This document shows, piece by piece, positions 17,930 to 27,085 of a DNA stretch of 64,000 bases (the stretch's first letter is position 1; each line of letters opens with the position of its first letter). Under the pieces are notes generated by a model. It made no database searches. It was not told where the DNA came from and saw only the letters and a list, made by a program, of their open reading frames with translations. The stretch is taken from positions 26,295 to 90,294 of the forward strand of contig NZ_NPMN01000020.1 in the NCBI RefSeq assembly GCF_002266425.1, read 5' to 3'. The position numbers and the translations under genes are program-made. This DNA is from Tissierella sp. P1. Lineage in GTDB: Bacteria; Bacillota; Clostridia; Tissierellales; Tissierellaceae.

Positions 17930-19687
17930 CTATTTGATATTTCTTAGACGGTTTGATTCTTCATAATCTATTTCATGTGTTATAGGATTAATTATAACTC
18001 CATATTTCAACTTTGCATTTTCTATAGAAACTAAGCCCATTTCAACATCCTCTTTAACTTTTTCCATATCTCTCTCTAATGGATTTCCATATCCTCCACC
18101 GCTTGCTGTAATACATGTTATTGTATCACCGTAATTAAGAAAAATCACATCACCCATAGCATAGTCCAATATTTTTTCATCTTCTTTTCCCTCATTTATT
18201 ATCCATTTACTCGTGTTTCCATGTTTTCCTCCGTGCATCCCTTGTGGAGGTATTTTTGATTTTTGTGATACGTGTGAGAATATGCCATCATGCCCTACTA
18301 ATTTCCATTTTCTTCTTTGTGCGAATCCACTTCTGAATTTTCCTGCACCCTCAGAATCTGGCAGAATAGATCTCTCAATAAACAGCATAGGGGCTTCTAT
18401 TTCTTGAGCTTCTAATGGAGGAATAGGACAATTTGTGACGTGACATGACATTATTGTTATACCATCTTTGTCAGATCTCGCACCTAGACCACCAGGTACT
18501 ATTTCACCCCAATATTGTCGGTGAGTTATTTCACCGCCACGAGGATGAGTTTCCAAATTGGTTCCTGAACAAAAATCATAATTTGTTCCGCAAGAATCAG
18601 CCATTACTTTATTTGGTATAGCATTAGCCATTGCACCCATTATCAGATCAACTAATATGTGATCTGTAACCATTCTTTGGAAGCATCCTATTGGCATTTG
18701 ACAGTTTACAAGAGTTCCCTCTGGAGCGATTACTTTTATTGGCCGTTGACACCCTTGATTTGATGGAATATCTGCATTTGTTATACACCTCATGGCATAA
18801 TATGTTGCTGAAATAGTTGCTGAAAGAGGTGAATTTATAGGACCTCTTATTTGTTTATCAGTGCCGGTATAATCAAAGGTTATATTATCTCCCTCAACTA
18901 TTACTGTTAATTTTAAATTATATGGACCTCCTTCAAATCCGTCATCAAGAATCTTTTCCTCATGTGTGTAACTACCGTCTTTTATAAGTATTATTTCATT
19001 TCTTGTCAATCTTTCGGAGTAATTCAAAAGATCTTCCGTAACTTCTTTTACAAGCTCTAAACCATATTTTTTGACAATTTGTTTAAAACCTTTTATTCCA
19101 ATATTGCATGCAGAAATTTGAGCCATTAAGTCACCTTTCATATCTCTTGGAGTTCTTGTGTTATTTAGAATTACATTCCAAAGTGCTTCATTTCTTATTC
19201 CTTTATCATATAATTTTATTGGTTCCAATAAGAACCCTTCTTGCCATATTTCAACAGTCCACGAATCGCCTGTCCAAACTCCGCCAACATCTTTGTGATG
19301 TAACATTGTCATAGAAAATGCAATAAGCTCATTATTATCATGAAATACAGGTGCTATCATAATTAAATCCTTAGTATGGTGACTGCCCAAAGATTCTCCA
19401 CCGGCATATGGGTGGTTGGTTAGTATTAAATCTCCGGGATTTAAATCTTCCTTTGAAAAATATTTTGTAAGTACAGTATTTAAACATGGTCCAAGGCAAT
19501 TTAAATGTATCGGAATATTAGCTCCTTCAGCCAATAATCTCCCGCTGCCATCAAAAATAGCAGAAGAACAGTCCATCATTTCTTTTACAATAGTTGAGTA
19601 GCTGCTTCTGACCATAGTAGCTGACATTTGCTCAGCTACAGAACGTAAAGCATTATTGATAACCTCAAGCAAAATAACATTAGCCAT
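17930..19687 (-). CDS. hyuB: Hydantoinase B/oxoprolinase family protein (HyuB)
   Basis: 585 residues starting with LLEVINNALRSVAEQM and MVRSSYSTIVKE, with later NHPYAGGESLGSHHTKD and the glycine-rich end ASGGGYGNPLERD. These are family signatures of the B subunit of ATP-dependent N-methylhydantoinase/5-oxoprolinase and of acetone/acetophenone carboxylases. It pairs with HyuA, whose gene ends 14 nt upstream. Together they would open a cyclic amide or carboxylate-linked substrate with ATP. The actual substrate cannot be told from the sequence. Confidence 0.9.
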   Translation of the reverse strand: MANVILLEVINNALRSVAEQMSATMVRSSYSTIVKEMMDCSSAIFDGSGRLLAEGANIPIHLNCLGPCLNTVLTKYFSKEDLNPGDLILTNHPYAGGESLGSHHTKDLIMIAPVFHDNNELIAFSMTMLHHKDVGGVWTGDSWTVEIWQEGFLLEPIKLYDKGIRNEALWNVILNNTRTPRDMKGDLMAQISACNIGIKGFKQIVKKYGLELVKEVTEDLLNYSERLTRNEIILIKDGSYTHEEKILDDGFEGGPYNLKLTVIVEGDNITFDYTGTDKQIRGPINSPLSATISATYYAMRCITNADIPSNQGCQRPIKVIAPEGTLVNCQMPIGCFQRMVTDHILVDLIMGAMANAIPNKVMADSCGTNYDFCSGTNLETHPRGGEITHRQYWGEIVPGGLGARSDKDGITIMSCHVTNCPIPPLEAQEIEAPMLFIERSILPDSEGAGKFRSGFAQRRKWKLVGHDGIFSHVSQKSKIPPQGMHGGKHGNTSKWIINEGKEDEKILDYAMGDVIFLNYGDTITCITASGGGYGNPLERDMEKVKEDVEMGLVSIENAKLKYGVIINPITHEIDYEESNRLRNIK

Positions 19688-19701
19688 TTAATTCACCATC
19701 C

Positions 19702-21744
19702 TTATACATTAATATTTGTGTGCATAATAATGTTTTTCATGTCATCAACCGTAGCCGTATGATTAGGGTATATAACTACGGTGGCACCCATTTCAGCTAC
19801 TATAGCAGGACCTTCAATGGTTTCGCCGGTGCTTAATGAATCTCTATTTATAATTGGTACATTGTGCTCTTTGCCGTCAAAAATAGCTGTCCCTAATCTT
19901 TTTTCTATTTTATTTACCTGTGAACTTTTCTTAATATCAGGTTTTACAATGGTTCCAATTGCACTGACTCTATAATTCACGAATTCAATAGGGTCTTCTT
20001 TCATGCAATGGCCATATGCGTGTTCGTGAAGATTATGGAAGTTTTCAATCATATCGTCGATATCTTTTTCAGTTAAAGCTTTGGGTGGAAGTGGAACACT
20101 TATTTCAAAAGCTTGACCAAAATATCTCATATCACAAGTTCTTATTAGTAGCTTATTTTCTTCAGATACATTTTGTTTTTCAAGTCCGTCATTCCCCTGC
20201 TTGTCCAGTTCTATATATATATCATTTAATATCTCTGGACTTATTTGCTCTTTTGTCATCAACTTAGAATGAACGTAATCGCATTTTATATCAGATAATA
20301 CTAATCCTACTGCACTGAAAGTTCCTGGTGAATAAGGAACAATAACTTTCGGAATTTCAAGCTCTTCAGCAAGTTTTCCTGCATGAAGTCCACCTGCACC
20401 ACCGAAGGCTACTAGTGTAAATTCTCTTGGGTCGTATCCCTTTTGAACAGAAACAAATTTTATAGCCCTTATCATGTTAGAATTTACCACATCAATGATA
20501 CCTTCCGCTGCTTTTATTGTGTCAATGCCCAAAGGAGCTGCAATATATCTGGAAATTGCATTTTCAGTTTTTTCCATTGCATTATCCAAATTTTCTTCAA
20601 ATATTTCAGGTCTAATTCTTCCGGTAACGAGGTTTGCATCAGTTACGGTGGGTTTTTCTCCGCCCTTTCCATAACATACAGGTCCAGGTTCTGCTCCTGC
20701 ACTCAAAGGACCAACCTTTAATGCGCCGCCTCCATCAACCCATGCAATGCTTCCTCCTCCGGCTCCAATAAAATTAAGATCAACTGTAGGAATGCTTATG
20801 GGATACCCTTCAATATGACTATCTGTAGTAAATTTCATTACATTGTCTTGAATCAATGCAACATCAGTACTCGTTCCACCCATATCAAAAGTGATAATGT
20901 TTTTTTCGTCTATCAATTTACTTATATAGTTTGCCGCTATGATACCTGCAATTGGCCCTGAATCCGATACTGAAACAGGTTTTGTTAATGCTGTATCAAA
21001 TGTCATTATTCCTGCATTACCTTGCATCATATAATACTTTGCATCTATTTGGCTATTGTCCATTTGATTTTTAAAATCGACTAAATGTGAAGCCATACTT
21101 GGCATCATAAATGCATTTATTACAGTAGTAGATGTTCTTTCGTATTCCCTGAATTGAGGATTGATATCAGCTGAAATTGAAACATAAGCTTCCGGCCATT
21201 CTCTATTTATTATTTCTTTTATTTTTATTTCATGATCGGGATTTGCGTATGAATGCATCAAACATACGGCTACAGCACGAATTTTCTTTTCTTTTAATTT
21301 ATTAATAATTTCTATAACTTCATTTTCATTTAAAGGCTCAAGTTCCTGACCTAAAAAGTTTATTCTTTCAGAAACTTCGAATCTTAAATTTCTTTTTATT
21401 AGAGGTTCTGGCTTGTCCATGTTAATATCATAAATATTTTCACTTCTATATGCTCTTCCAATTTCCAGAACATCTCTGAATCCTCTAGTTGTTATTAATG
21501 CAGTCGCCTCATTAAGTTTCTGTGCAATCATATTTACGACTATTGTTGTACCATAAATCAATTCTTCGATTTCCTGGGGTTTAACTCCATATTCATCAAT
21601 GATTTTATTTATGCCTGTGTTGATGCCTTTAAGCAATTCTTTTGGAGTAGAGGGAGTTTTTGTATAGTATATTTTTCCTGTCTCAACATTTGTCAAAACA
21701 ACGTCTGTATTTGTTCCCCCAGTATCTATTCCTATTCTGAACAT
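19702..21744 (-). CDS. hyuA: Hydantoinase A/oxoprolinase family protein (HyuA)
   Basis: 680 residues. The start MFRIGIDTGGTNTDVVL is the ASKHA-type phosphate-binding loop of the Hydant_A_N domain. The second domain holds TFDMGGTSTDVALI, then GGGSIAWVDGGGALKVGP and VAFGGAGGLHAGKLA. This is the ATP-binding subunit of hydantoinase/oxoprolinase-type enzymes. The gene sits 14 nt after an alanine-dehydrogenase-like gene and 14 nt before hyuB. HyuA and HyuB are separate here, unlike the fused eukaryotic oxoprolinase. Confidence 0.9.
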   Translation of the reverse strand: MFRIGIDTGGTNTDVVLTNVETGKIYYTKTPSTPKELLKGINTGINKIIDEYGVKPQEIEELIYGTTIVVNMIAQKLNEATALITTRGFRDVLEIGRAYRSENIYDINMDKPEPLIKRNLRFEVSERINFLGQELEPLNENEVIEIINKLKEKKIRAVAVCLMHSYANPDHEIKIKEIINREWPEAYVSISADINPQFREYERTSTTVINAFMMPSMASHLVDFKNQMDNSQIDAKYYMMQGNAGIMTFDTALTKPVSVSDSGPIAGIIAANYISKLIDEKNIITFDMGGTSTDVALIQDNVMKFTTDSHIEGYPISIPTVDLNFIGAGGGSIAWVDGGGALKVGPLSAGAEPGPVCYGKGGEKPTVTDANLVTGRIRPEIFEENLDNAMEKTENAISRYIAAPLGIDTIKAAEGIIDVVNSNMIRAIKFVSVQKGYDPREFTLVAFGGAGGLHAGKLAEELEIPKVIVPYSPGTFSAVGLVLSDIKCDYVHSKLMTKEQISPEILNDIYIELDKQGNDGLEKQNVSEENKLLIRTCDMRYFGQAFEISVPLPPKALTEKDIDDMIENFHNLHEHAYGHCMKEDPIEFVNYRVSAIGTIVKPDIKKSSQVNKIEKRLGTAIFDGKEHNVPIINRDSLSTGETIEGPAIVAEMGATVVIYPNHTATVDDMKNIIMHTNINV

Positions 21745-21758
21745 TTAATCACCTCATT

Positions 21759-22880
21759 TTAATTGTTTTTGTTGTTTAAATAATAATCTAATGAAGATCT
21801 ATAGAGAGATCTTTCATAAATATTTTTACTTTTCTCATTAAGGTTAAGAGGACCTTTGCTTAATATTACATCCAAGAATGGTGTTATCAATCTGCCATAT
21901 AGTTTCATACAATCTTTTGCATCAACACCAGGCCAAGCATTGCAGCTTACTACTAATCTTCTGTTTTTACTATTGACTGTTTTGGGTAAATTATTATATA
22001 AATCATCGTCAATTTCTATGACGAATTTATCCAATGTCCCTGTTGGAATTCCTTCTATTGCCTTAACTTGTGCAGGCGAAACACTATCATTATATGGGTC
22101 AGCAGTCAGATCAAGTATTACAGCATAATCAGGTAAATAATTAATCAGCTCATTTCGTATTATTATTTTGGTAGGATCAGGTCTTTTACTTGCATCTACG
22201 AGTATATCAGATTTTTCTATAATTATTTTTAAATTTTCATAATTTTGAGTTATATTTCTTGGAATCATATGGACTATAAGACCTCTACCATTATTTTTCG
22301 AAAGGAATTCCTCATCACTAAATTCCTCGAAGGCTTTGGCGCAATTGGCAGAAACAGCACCCATACCTATAATAGTAACATTGATTATTTTGTCTTTTGT
22401 ATTCTGAAAATTATTGGTTTGTTTTTTTAATTGTTCGAAAGCTATACGAGAGCCAGCTCTTGATGTTCCTCGGTAATTTACCATAATTCTCTGATTTTCG
22501 TCATCAAGCATCGAGTCCATCGAATAACAATTTATTTTCTTTTGTCGAAGAATATTATTCCTTGTTTCTCTAGTTTCATAATGAAGCATAGAAATTAGTG
22601 TTGAATCTTCATTGATAAGATTAAGCTCATCTATTTCAGGAGCTCGTAAAACGACTATTAAGTCTTTTTTATACACCTCATTACGAGGAGTGAATATAAT
22701 ATTTTTGTTCTTTTGGATATAATCTTGTGGAGTATACCCCAAATCTTTTCCATAATCCTCTTCGAGAAAAATTTGAACGTCATATTCGTTTAAATTTTCA
22801 AATAATTCTGGTAAAAAATCTCTCTTTTCACCTTCTTCCTTATGCATTTTTGGGAAACCAATTGATTTTATAAATTTCAT
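21759..22880 (-). CDS. Alanine dehydrogenase/PNT-like NAD(P) oxidoreductase
   Basis: 373 residues. The N-terminal half resembles AlaDh_PNT_N: IGFPKMHKEEGEKRD, KDLIVVLRAPEIDEL and SMLHYETRETRN. A Rossmann motif VTIIGMGAVSANCAKAF lies near residue 170. The usual lysine-rich VKVKEP block is replaced by VVLRAPE, so the substrate may differ from alanine. It is the promoter-proximal gene of the leftward operon, 38 nt from the predicted sigma-54 start point, with AGGGGTG before the ATG. It could instead act like a saccharopine or carboxyethyl-amino-acid dehydrogenase; the reaction is uncertain. Confidence 0.65.
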   Translation of the reverse strand: MKFIKSIGFPKMHKEEGEKRDFLPELFENLNEYDVQIFLEEDYGKDLGYTPQDYIQKNKNIIFTPRNEVYKKDLIVVLRAPEIDELNLINEDSTLISMLHYETRETRNNILRQKKINCYSMDSMLDDENQRIMVNYRGTSRAGSRIAFEQLKKQTNNFQNTKDKIINVTIIGMGAVSANCAKAFEEFSDEEFLSKNNGRGLIVHMIPRNITQNYENLKIIIEKSDILVDASKRPDPTKIIIRNELINYLPDYAVILDLTADPYNDSVSPAQVKAIEGIPTGTLDKFVIEIDDDLYNNLPKTVNSKNRRLVVSCNAWPGVDAKDCMKLYGRLITPFLDVILSKGPLNLNEKSKNIYERSLYRSSLDYYLNNKNN

Positions 22881-22927
22881 TTACATCACCCCTATTTATA
22901 AAATTTAGCTTTCTGCAGTATTATAAA

Positions 22928-22945
22928 TAGCAAAAATCATGCCAA
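22928..22945 (-). promoter_or_regulatory. Sigma-54 (-24/-12) promoter of the hydantoinase operon
   Basis: On the minus strand the sequence is TTGGCATGATTTTTGCTA. GG (22943-22942) and GC (22931-22930) are separated by exactly 10 nt, the invariant sigma-54 spacing, and the flanks match TGGCACG-N4-TTGCW closely. The predicted start is near 22918, 38 nt ahead of the first operon gene. A sigma-54 activator is encoded 1.2 kb away. Confidence 0.88.
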
Positions 22946-23001
22946 GTCAATTCAATGTGGTTTATATCAGAATTTCAACATTTATCAGGAATTATAATTT
23001 C

Positions 23002-23016
23002 AATATTCAGATAATT
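23002..23016. promoter_or_regulatory. CodY-box-like site
   Basis: AATATTCAGATAATT matches the Firmicute CodY consensus AATTTTCWGAAAATT at 13 of 15 positions. It lies between the sigma-54 promoter and the first activator-site candidate, so CodY could block activation when branched-chain amino acids are plentiful. Inference only. Confidence 0.35.
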
Positions 23017-23018
23017 AC

Positions 23019-23054
23019 TGTTGCTATATTCGAACATGTTGTTATTATGCAACA
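23019..23054. promoter_or_regulatory. Two abutting 18-bp dyads, sigma-54 activator site candidates
   Basis: TGTTGCTATATTCGAACA (23019-23036) is followed without gap by TGTTGTTATTATGCAACA (23037-23054). Both are variants of TGTTGC-N6-GCAACA. They lie about 100-136 bp upstream of the predicted sigma-54 start, the usual place for enhancer sites. A perfect third copy lies at 23152. The MurR/RpiR regulator is an alternative binder. Confidence 0.65.
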
Positions 23055-23151
23055 CTAGATTGTCAATTTATACGATAAATACTAATTTATAAATGGTTTA
23101 TATATATTATCTCATAATACTAAAAAACAAATGCATTTAATTCAATATTGT

Positions 23152-23169
23152 TGTTGCTTAATTGCAACA
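23152..23169. promoter_or_regulatory. Third TGTTGC-N6-GCAACA dyad
   Basis: TGTTGCTTAATTGCAACA has perfect 6-bp arms and is the best copy of the dyad. It is about 235 bp upstream of the hydantoinase start and just upstream of the likely promoter of the rpiR-like gene, so it could serve both directions. Confidence 0.6.
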
Positions 23170-23185
23170 CTTTTTTGAATTGGTA

Positions 23186-23213
23186 TTGAGAATATATATC
23201 TATATGATACAAT
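23186..23213 (+). promoter_or_regulatory. Possible sigma-A promoter of the rpiR-like gene
   Basis: TTGAGA (23186-23191), 16 nt, then TACAAT (23208-23213). The gene start follows 47 nt later. It is a moderate match to the consensus in very AT-rich sequence. Confidence 0.35.
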
Positions 23214-23259
23214 GAGGACAAGAAAATGTTATTAAAACGGATAGAAAGGATGGATTTGT

Positions 23260-24117
23260 ATGGAAAATATTAACTTTTTTGATAGATTGACAGACAGTTC
23301 CCTTACATTGAATAAATATGAAACAAGATTAGCTGAATATATAAAAGAAAATTATAAGAAAATATCATTCTTAGATATGATGGACATTTCCAAAATTACA
23401 TCTGTAGATTTAGAACATATAACATCATATATTAATAAAGTAGGATTTAGTGATTATGAGAGTTTTAGAAATTTTATCAGAGAATTTGCTATGCTAGAAT
23501 TGAAATCTACAGACAGATTTGAATTCTCTTTGGTCAATGTAAATCCCAAAATTAATAATATAAAAAATTTAATAATTAATAAGGAAATATCAAATCTAAA
23601 TAAAATGATGGAAAATTTTGATGAATCCGTATTTTATTCAATAATAGAAGAAATTTATAAAGCTCCGGAAATTATTATTATTGGAACTAGAAGTTCGAGT
23701 GTGATTGCAATATATGCCGAGCAAATGTTTAATAAATTAGGTAAAAAAGCTACGAAAATAATATCGGACGGAACGGATAGTTTTAATAAATTTTCTTTAT
23801 TCGACCATGATTCAATTGTCATTTCAATTGCATTTGCCAGATATCCAAAAGAAACTATAAGAGTAACAAATTTTTTTAAAAAGAATAATTTTAAAATTGT
23901 ATCTATAACTGACAATATAATGTCCCCTCTGACACCTTTGTCTGATATCACTTTTACTATACCTTGCGAATCAATATCAATAACAGATTTTTATGCGACT
24001 CCTTTCAGCGTAATAAATATTATTATCGTTCTTTTAAGTCAGTTGGATAAGGAAGGTTCAATTAGTTATCTTAATAAATTTGAAACAACTGCAAAAGACT
24101 ATGGATTTTATTTTTAG
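23260..24117 (+). CDS. MurR/RpiR family transcriptional regulator
   Basis: 285 residues. Residues 1-77 form the HTH_6 domain (LNKYETRLAEYIKENYKKI, then DISKITSVDLEHITSYINKVGFSDYESFRNFI in part). A SIS phosphosugar-binding fold spans about 100-240 (IIIIGTRSSSVIAIYAEQMFNKLG, then DSIVISIAFARY). Such regulators usually sense a phosphorylated metabolite. It is divergent from the hydantoinase operon and 37 nt ahead of the sigma-54 activator, so it may control either. GGATGG lies ahead of the start. Confidence 0.85.
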   Translation: MENINFFDRLTDSSLTLNKYETRLAEYIKENYKKISFLDMMDISKITSVDLEHITSYINKVGFSDYESFRNFIREFAMLELKSTDRFEFSLVNVNPKINNIKNLIINKEISNLNKMMENFDESVFYSIIEEIYKAPEIIIIGTRSSSVIAIYAEQMFNKLGKKATKIISDGTDSFNKFSLFDHDSIVISIAFARYPKETIRVTNFFKKNNFKIVSITDNIMSPLTPLSDITFTIPCESISITDFYATPFSVINIIIVLLSQLDKEGSISYLNKFETTAKDYGFYF

Positions 24118-24154
24118 TATTACTATTTAATAAAAAGCATAGGAGGGAACAAGC

Positions 24155-25183
24155 ATGGAAAAATATGACGGTTATGTATTGTATGATGAAGACAATTGTG
24201 CAATAATACCCAAGGATTTTAATAAATATAAAACTGAAAATATTATTAGTATAAACGATAAAATGAAAGACATTATAAGTCTATGTTTGAGAGTAGCAAA
24301 GTCAGATGCTCCTGTTTTAATTACAGGAGATTCAGGTGTGGGGAAGGAACTGCTGACGGAATTAATACATAATAACAGCAACAGAAAAGAAGAATCATTC
24401 ATTAAAATAAATTGTGCATCAATAGTGGATGGCTTAAAAGAGTCAGAATTTTTTGGATATGAAGCAGGTTCTTTTACGGGAGCATCAAGATTTGGAAAAA
24501 AAGGAATTATTGAACAATCCCAAAAAGGAACTTTATTTTTGGATGAAATTGGGGAAATGTCTTTGAATTTACAATCAGCACTTTTAAGAGTAATTCAAGA
24601 CGGCAAGTTTTTACGGGTAGGTGGCTATAAGGAAATTAAATCTGATATACGCATTATATGTGCAACAAACAGAGATATTAAAGATTTAGTCGAGCAAGGG
24701 TTGTTTAGAAACGATTTGTATTTTAGGCTTAATGTTATACCAGCTTTTATACCTCCTCTATCAGAGAGAAGAGATGATATACCAATTTTATCTCTATATT
24801 ATACCGATTATTTTAATAAGAAATACAACACCACAAAAAAATTATCACGTAATGTAATAGAAGCATTGATAGATAAAGAGTGGACCGGAAATGTCAGAGA
24901 ATTAAAAAACAAAATTGAGAGATTAATTCTAATTACTATTAACGGTATAATAACTATTGAGGATTTGAGGTATGTTGAATCAATTAACCAAAAAGAAGGC
25001 TCTGTTTACTATGTAAATCAAGATATAGATTATTTTGAAACAAATCGACCATTAAAAGAAATTATGGATGAATTTGAATATAATATTCTTACAAAGGCAG
25101 TTAAAGAACATGGAAGTATCAGAAAAGCGGCAAAAGCCTTAAGCGTAAATCCATCAACAATATCGAGAAAGCTGAAAAAGTAA
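24155..25183 (+). CDS. Sigma-54 activator without a sensor domain
   Basis: 342 residues. Only about 30 residues precede the AAA+ domain. Walker A GDSGVGKE is near 57, GSFTGA near 105 (serine in place of the usual GAFTGA alanine), Walker B TLFLDEIGEM near 126 and the arginine-rich RNDLYFRLNVIP follows. The C-terminus has a Fis-type helix-turn-helix (GSIRKAAKALSVNPSTISRKL). It would activate sigma-54 RNA polymerase. With no PAS, GAF or REC domain, control must come from the short N-terminus, from gene expression or from another protein. It follows the rpiR-like gene and faces a matching promoter. Confidence 0.9.
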   Translation: MEKYDGYVLYDEDNCAIIPKDFNKYKTENIISINDKMKDIISLCLRVAKSDAPVLITGDSGVGKELLTELIHNNSNRKEESFIKINCASIVDGLKESEFFGYEAGSFTGASRFGKKGIIEQSQKGTLFLDEIGEMSLNLQSALLRVIQDGKFLRVGGYKEIKSDIRIICATNRDIKDLVEQGLFRNDLYFRLNVIPAFIPPLSERRDDIPILSLYYTDYFNKKYNTTKKLSRNVIEALIDKEWTGNVRELKNKIERLILITINGIITIEDLRYVESINQKEGSVYYVNQDIDYFETNRPLKEIMDEFEYNILTKAVKEHGSIRKAAKALSVNPSTISRKLKK

Positions 25184-25402
25184 TGCTTTATACTATTAAA
25201 ATTCATATACATATAAAACTATTTAAAATGCAGTAAAATCAGCCTAAAAAAACCTAATTCTATGAATATTCAGGTCATTAGATTAAGCTATACTAGCATT
25301 CATGTATATAAAAATAATCAATTTGATTCATATATAAAGTAATTGTACAATAACTATGGATTTGATATATTAAAAAATTAACAATATATTAGGAGGACTG
25401 AA

Positions 25403-27016
25403 ATGAGAAACAAGAAATGGTTAGTACTATTACTTTCACTAGTTATGCTGGTATCAACGGCTTGTGGCAATAAGACAGTAACAGAAGACCCAGCACCAAC
25501 TGATACACCTACGGATATAGGACAAGAGCCAACAGCTCCACAGAAGGTAGACGGTGGGATTTTCATATTTGCAATTGCCAGTGACCCAAATGTAATGAAC
25601 CCATTATACGCTGGAGATAGAGTTACTATGACTATTAACAATGCAATATTTGCGCCACTTTATGTCATTGATGAAGAAGGAACAGAATTCTTCTTGGCTG
25701 AAAGTATTACTCCTTCAGAAGATTATCTAACTTATACCTTAAAGCTAAAATCAGGACTTAAATGGCATGATGGAGAGGATTTAAATGCAGATGATGTAAT
25801 CTTTACGTTAAATTCAATCACAGATGAAAAGCAAAAAGCTAATTCCAGAGGTTCATTTATAATTGCTGGAAAACCAGTAGAAGCTAAAAAGATAGATGAT
25901 TTAACAGTAGAATTCATATTACCAGAAGTTTCAGTACCATTTATGGGAAGTTTAGGTGGTATCCGTCCAATTCCGCAACATATATTTGAGGGCGAAGAAG
26001 ATTTAGCAAAGAGTACAAAAAATCTAGAGCCAATAGGTTCAGGGCCATTTAAATTCAAAGAGATGAAGAGTGGTGAAAAGGTAGAATTAGTTAGATTTGA
26101 TGAATATTTTGACGGAAAACCAAATCTTGAATCAGTAGTATTTAGAGTAATAGCCGATCCAAATGCAGCAAATACAGCATTATTAAATGGTGAATTGTCT
26201 GCTAGATATATAACTACTGCAGATGTGGATAAATTTAATACAGATGAAAATTTCAATGTAGTTCTTTACAAAGAGGGTATGTTGAATAATATGGTATTTA
26301 GATTAACTAACAAGGACTTACAAAATAAGGATGTAAGAAAAGCAATAGCCTATGGAATAAATAAAGATGAGATAATAACAGGAGTTTATAAATCATCAGA
26401 ATATGCGGAGAAAGCATATTCCGTATTTGTACCAAGTACACAATTCCATACTTCAGATGTAGAAAAATACGAATATAATGTGGAAAAAGCAAAAGAACTT
26501 CTTAAAAATGCAGGAGTTGAAAACCTAAAGTTAAGATTAGCATATATCAACTCAAGTAAAGAAAATGAAGGCTTTGGGCTTATTATGCAGCAACAATTAA
26601 AGGCAATTGGCATTGAATTAGAACTTCTACCAATGGAAAGAGGAGCATTTTATGATAAATTACTTGATGCTTCAAATACAGATTTTGATTTGGCGTTCAA
26701 TGGTTATGTAATGGGTGTAGAGCCAAACGGATATAAACCATTGTTCAGAACGGGGGATTTTAACAATTTTATGGGATATGCAAACGAAGAATTAGATGCA
26801 GCATGGGAAGATGGAGTAGTTGAAACAGATGAAGCTAAAAGAGGGGAAATCTATCAAACTATTCAAAAACAATTAATGAAGGATATGGTAGTATATCCAA
26901 TAGCTTATCCAAATTCAATAGTTGCAGTAAATAAAAAATATGGTGGAATAGAAGAAGCTAAGCCAGTTCCAATCTTTATGTTTAGAGATTTATCTAAGCT
27001 TTATATTATGGAATAA
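25403..27016 (+). CDS. Oligopeptide ABC transporter substrate-binding lipoprotein
   Basis: 537 residues of the SBP_bac_5 family. A lipoprotein signal ends STAC near residue 21 and is followed by an acidic, proline-rich linker. The core shows YTLKLKSGLKWHDGEDLNADDV and VRKAIAYGINKDEI, hallmarks of peptide/nickel-binding proteins. It captures peptides outside the cell and hands them to the permeases that follow. It is the first gene of the operon, with AGGAGG in front. The specificity cannot be read from the sequence. Confidence 0.9.
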   Translation: MRNKKWLVLLLSLVMLVSTACGNKTVTEDPAPTDTPTDIGQEPTAPQKVDGGIFIFAIASDPNVMNPLYAGDRVTMTINNAIFAPLYVIDEEGTEFFLAESITPSEDYLTYTLKLKSGLKWHDGEDLNADDVIFTLNSITDEKQKANSRGSFIIAGKPVEAKKIDDLTVEFILPEVSVPFMGSLGGIRPIPQHIFEGEEDLAKSTKNLEPIGSGPFKFKEMKSGEKVELVRFDEYFDGKPNLESVVFRVIADPNAANTALLNGELSARYITTADVDKFNTDENFNVVLYKEGMLNNMVFRLTNKDLQNKDVRKAIAYGINKDEIITGVYKSSEYAEKAYSVFVPSTQFHTSDVEKYEYNVEKAKELLKNAGVENLKLRLAYINSSKENEGFGLIMQQQLKAIGIELELLPMERGAFYDKLLDASNTDFDLAFNGYVMGVEPNGYKPLFRTGDFNNFMGYANEELDAAWEDGVVETDEAKRGEIYQTIQKQLMKDMVVYPIAYPNSIVAVNKKYGGIEEAKPVPIFMFRDLSKLYIME

Positions 27017-27029
27017 TTTAAATAAAGAC

Positions 27030-27064
27030 CACAAAAGTAAACTAAATTTTAGTTTACTTTTGTG
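27030..27064 (+). terminator. Strong hairpin between binding protein and permease genes
   Basis: CACAAAAGTAAACTAAA pairs with TTTAGTTTACTTTTGTG almost without loop. It has no long T run after it, so it is probably a partial terminator or mRNA stabiliser that lets the binding protein be made in excess of the permeases. Confidence 0.6.
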
Positions 27065-27085
27065 ATTATATTAGGAGGAATTTAT

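Noticed and set aside
25266..25280. A second CodY-like box before the first peptide operon
   Set aside because: AATATTCAGGTCATT fits the consensus at only 11 of 15 positions, which is expected by chance in sequence this AT-rich.
25184..25402. A sigma-54 promoter before the peptide operon at 25403
   Set aside because: The only GG/GC pair seen has 12 nt between them in place of 10. I see no convincing control element in this stretch beyond a 10-bp palindrome ATTGTACAAT.
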